Assembly: GCA_024639845.1 (NCBI GenBank)
Contig: JAHEGG010000001.1
Coordinates: 62,001-126,000 of the forward strand
DNA: 64,000 bases
DNA from: Microbacteriaceae bacterium
Lineage (GTDB): Bacteria > Actinomycetota > Actinomycetes > Actinomycetales > Microbacteriaceae
Direction of reading: 5' to 3'
Positions 62,508 to 64,000 of the stretch are shown here, piece by piece. Position 1 is the stretch's first letter; every line of letters begins with the position of its first letter. The notes beneath the pieces are model-generated. The model had not been told where the DNA came from, did no database searches, and worked only from the letters and a program-made list of their open reading frames with translations. A program made the position numbers and the translations under genes.

Positions 62508-63958
62508 ATCTGGATCTTCGTAATCATTGGGCGAGCGGCGAGCGAAACCTCACGGAGCACATCCGGGGTGAAGTGTCTCGGGTCGTGAGTCTTTTCGGTT
62601 AAGAAAGGGTCGACCTCGACAACCTTCACCACCTCTGGGGTTTGGGTAGCCCTCAAACGCCAGGCATCGTTGAAAGCCACAAATCTTTCTGGGGTGACGC
62701 CATATGGAAGTTCGGCATCGAAATTTTGAGATGGAAGAACGGCGATGATCTCGGCGTCGTACTCGACAACTTTATTAATCAGTGCGTCGATGGCCTTTTC
62801 GTAGGTCGCGGTGGTTGGCGGCTCAGACCAGAAGCGGTCATCGTAGTCATTGAAAACGCCATAAACGTATGTGCTCATCCTGGCCAGCTCATCTGGCTTC
62901 GACAGCATTTCATCAAGCTTAAAAATCCTCGGCCAGTTGTCCCATGAGATTCCCTGAACTCCGAGGTAGTGAGCCAACGCTCCACTTTGACAGTTGGCCA
63001 TGATGCGCAGAGGAACCGGCTCGACTGGAGTGCTCTCTTGGGCGAGTTTCTCTTTGAATGAGATATCACTCGGGTCTACGAATCTAACCCAACTTGCATC
63101 AAACATCTCGTGTGGAAGTTCGAGTTCCGGAAATGCCTCCTGCAGAATGCGTCCAACCGCTTGCTCCACACCCATGTTCATGATCCGGCAGGAATAGGTG
63201 AGATGAACTAACTTCTTCCATGAAACACATGCGAATCCGACCAGCCCGTAGAACCCAAAGTCATCCCAAACAAATACGGCAAAGGAGTCGTTTCTCGGGT
63301 TGATCAAGAATTCCGGCATCGAACCTTCCGGCACTCTTGATTTCGTGAAGTTCATCTGGTTGGTGCGGTTAATCAACTCCTCAATGCGCCCTGCAAAAGG
63401 CAAATTATCTGAGCGTCGCACTAAGACGACCCTGATGTTGCATGTTTCGAGAAAAGCTCGATTGTCTAGCCCAGATGCCGTTTTGGCTGCCCGCTTGGCC
63501 TCGAGCTGTCGATACTCTCCAACTCTTGATTTGCCAGGTTTGAGAGAGTCGATCCATTCCTCGAGTTGGCTATCCAAGTCTGGGTCATTGGCATCTATCG
63601 CTTGAATTCCTTCGTTGAAAAACTTGACTTCGTTAAGGTTCGATGTGTTGTCGTCGATAAAAATGACGTCCGGGGCACGCAGTTGCATGTCCTCGATGAT
63701 TTGCTTGACGATTTGACCTTTAGCTTCCATCTGAATTTCAGCGAACACGAACTCATCCCAAAGCCCAAAACCTTCTAGAGTGCTTCTGGCTAGCTCAAAA
63801 TTATTTTTGGAGCAAATGGAATTGACCACGCCGCGCTCGTTCAAATCCTTGATAAATCGGACGCGGTTCTCAAAAGGCTCAAGTTGGTCACCCTCGGCTA
63901 AAGTGCCAGACCACAAAGTATCATCTAGGTCCCAAATAACGAGTTTTGCCTTTAGCAC
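62504..63958 (-). CDS. FkbH-like HAD-IIIC protein with C-terminal SGNH-like region
   Basis: 484 residues, GTG start. N-terminal HAD domain (LVIWDLDDTLWSGTLAEGD, CSKNN, VIFIDDNTSNLNEVKFF), followed by the FkbH-type GNAT-like region (IRVVLVRRSDNLPFAGRIEELINRTNQMNFTKSR, FVWDDFGFYGLVGF, MGVEQAVGRILQEAF). FkbH proteins load glyceryl groups from bisphosphoglycerate onto carrier proteins. The last 170 residues (PLRIMANCQSGALAHYLGVQG, VYGVFNDYDDRFW, AEIIAVLPSQNFD) look like an SGNH/GDSL hydrolase. Probably involved in decorating a surface glycan. Confidence 0.82.
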   Translation of the reverse strand: MLKAKLVIWDLDDTLWSGTLAEGDQLEPFENRVRFIKDLNERGVVNSICSKNNFELARSTLEGFGLWDEFVFAEIQMEAKGQIVKQIIEDMQLRAPDVIFIDDNTSNLNEVKFFNEGIQAIDANDPDLDSQLEEWIDSLKPGKSRVGEYRQLEAKRAAKTASGLDNRAFLETCNIRVVLVRRSDNLPFAGRIEELINRTNQMNFTKSRVPEGSMPEFLINPRNDSFAVFVWDDFGFYGLVGFACVSWKKLVHLTYSCRIMNMGVEQAVGRILQEAFPELELPHEMFDASWVRFVDPSDISFKEKLAQESTPVEPVPLRIMANCQSGALAHYLGVQGISWDNWPRIFKLDEMLSKPDELARMSTYVYGVFNDYDDRFWSEPPTTATYEKAIDALINKVVEYDAEIIAVLPSQNFDAELPYGVTPERFVAFNDAWRLRATQTPEVVKVVEVDPFLTEKTHDPRHFTPDVLREVSLAARPMITKIQI

Positions 63959-64000
63959 TTCGAACTCCTGCGTTGAGGGTAGTCACTGACGATCTATGCA

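Overview
The window looks like the chromosome of a small-genome, moderate-G+C actinobacterium, most likely a planktonic freshwater member of Microbacteriaceae (the Rhodoluna/Aquiluna type). Evidence: an actinorhodopsin gene; the actinobacterial cell-wall and signalling operon fhaA-fhaB-pstP-rodA-pbpA-pknA-pknB; very short intergenic gaps; overlapping start and stop codons; and many genes with a TANNNT box 6-7 nt before the start codon and no Shine-Dalgarno sequence, the signature of leaderless actinobacterial transcripts. I see no insertion sequence, prophage or CRISPR array.

Layout. 1-4308: cell-surface genes, comprising a truncated Ig-like protein, a pyruvyltransferase/GT8 fusion and a GT2 enzyme. 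4309-10117: a light and redox block with actinorhodopsin, a 4-TM protein, an FeS-type (6-4) photolyase coupled to a 45-residue zinc-ribbon-like DUF2256 protein, a DUF305 lipoprotein, a YCII protein and a phytoene-desaturase-like oxidoreductase. 10154-14475: a DUF2087 protein, a NarL-type two-component system and a secreted InlB-repeat protein. 14705-18179: tRNA-Arg, a lipoprotein amidase, and a persulfide-handling regulon (two tiny Cys-rich proteins, rhodanese lipoprotein, CstR-like repressor with a palindromic operator, CoA-disulfide reductase-rhodanese). 18224-21196: a large secreted subtilisin.

21307-26394 is a serine island on one strand: tRNA-Ser(GCT), L-serine deaminase, an LCP protein, tRNA-Ser(TGA), a HAD phosphatase and seryl-tRNA synthetase. 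26435-33145 holds a 2021-residue IPT/OmpA-like surface protein and a small membrane partner. 33291-38424 carries pheA, pgm, an M15 peptidase and a DHA2 exporter. 38524-41325 is a TPP riboswitch followed by a thiamine-type ABC transporter that lacks an ATPase gene here. 41282-43656 has an orphan DNA methyltransferase, a small acetyltransferase and a lipase-like hydrolase.

43753-47195 is an extracytoplasmic flavinylation module: a ferric-reductase-like transmembrane oxidoreductase, two exported FMN-binding-domain proteins, and ApbE, which would attach their FMN. 47202-52736 has a thioesterase, an M13 peptidase, an HTH/membrane-protein pair, the tRNA hydroxylase TrhO and a secreted protein. 52817-62507 ends with tRNA-Leu and the division/kinase operon. 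An FkbH-like HAD protein closes the window.

All calls rest on reading translated sequence and motifs by eye; no database search was run. Residue numbers were counted by hand from the chosen starts.
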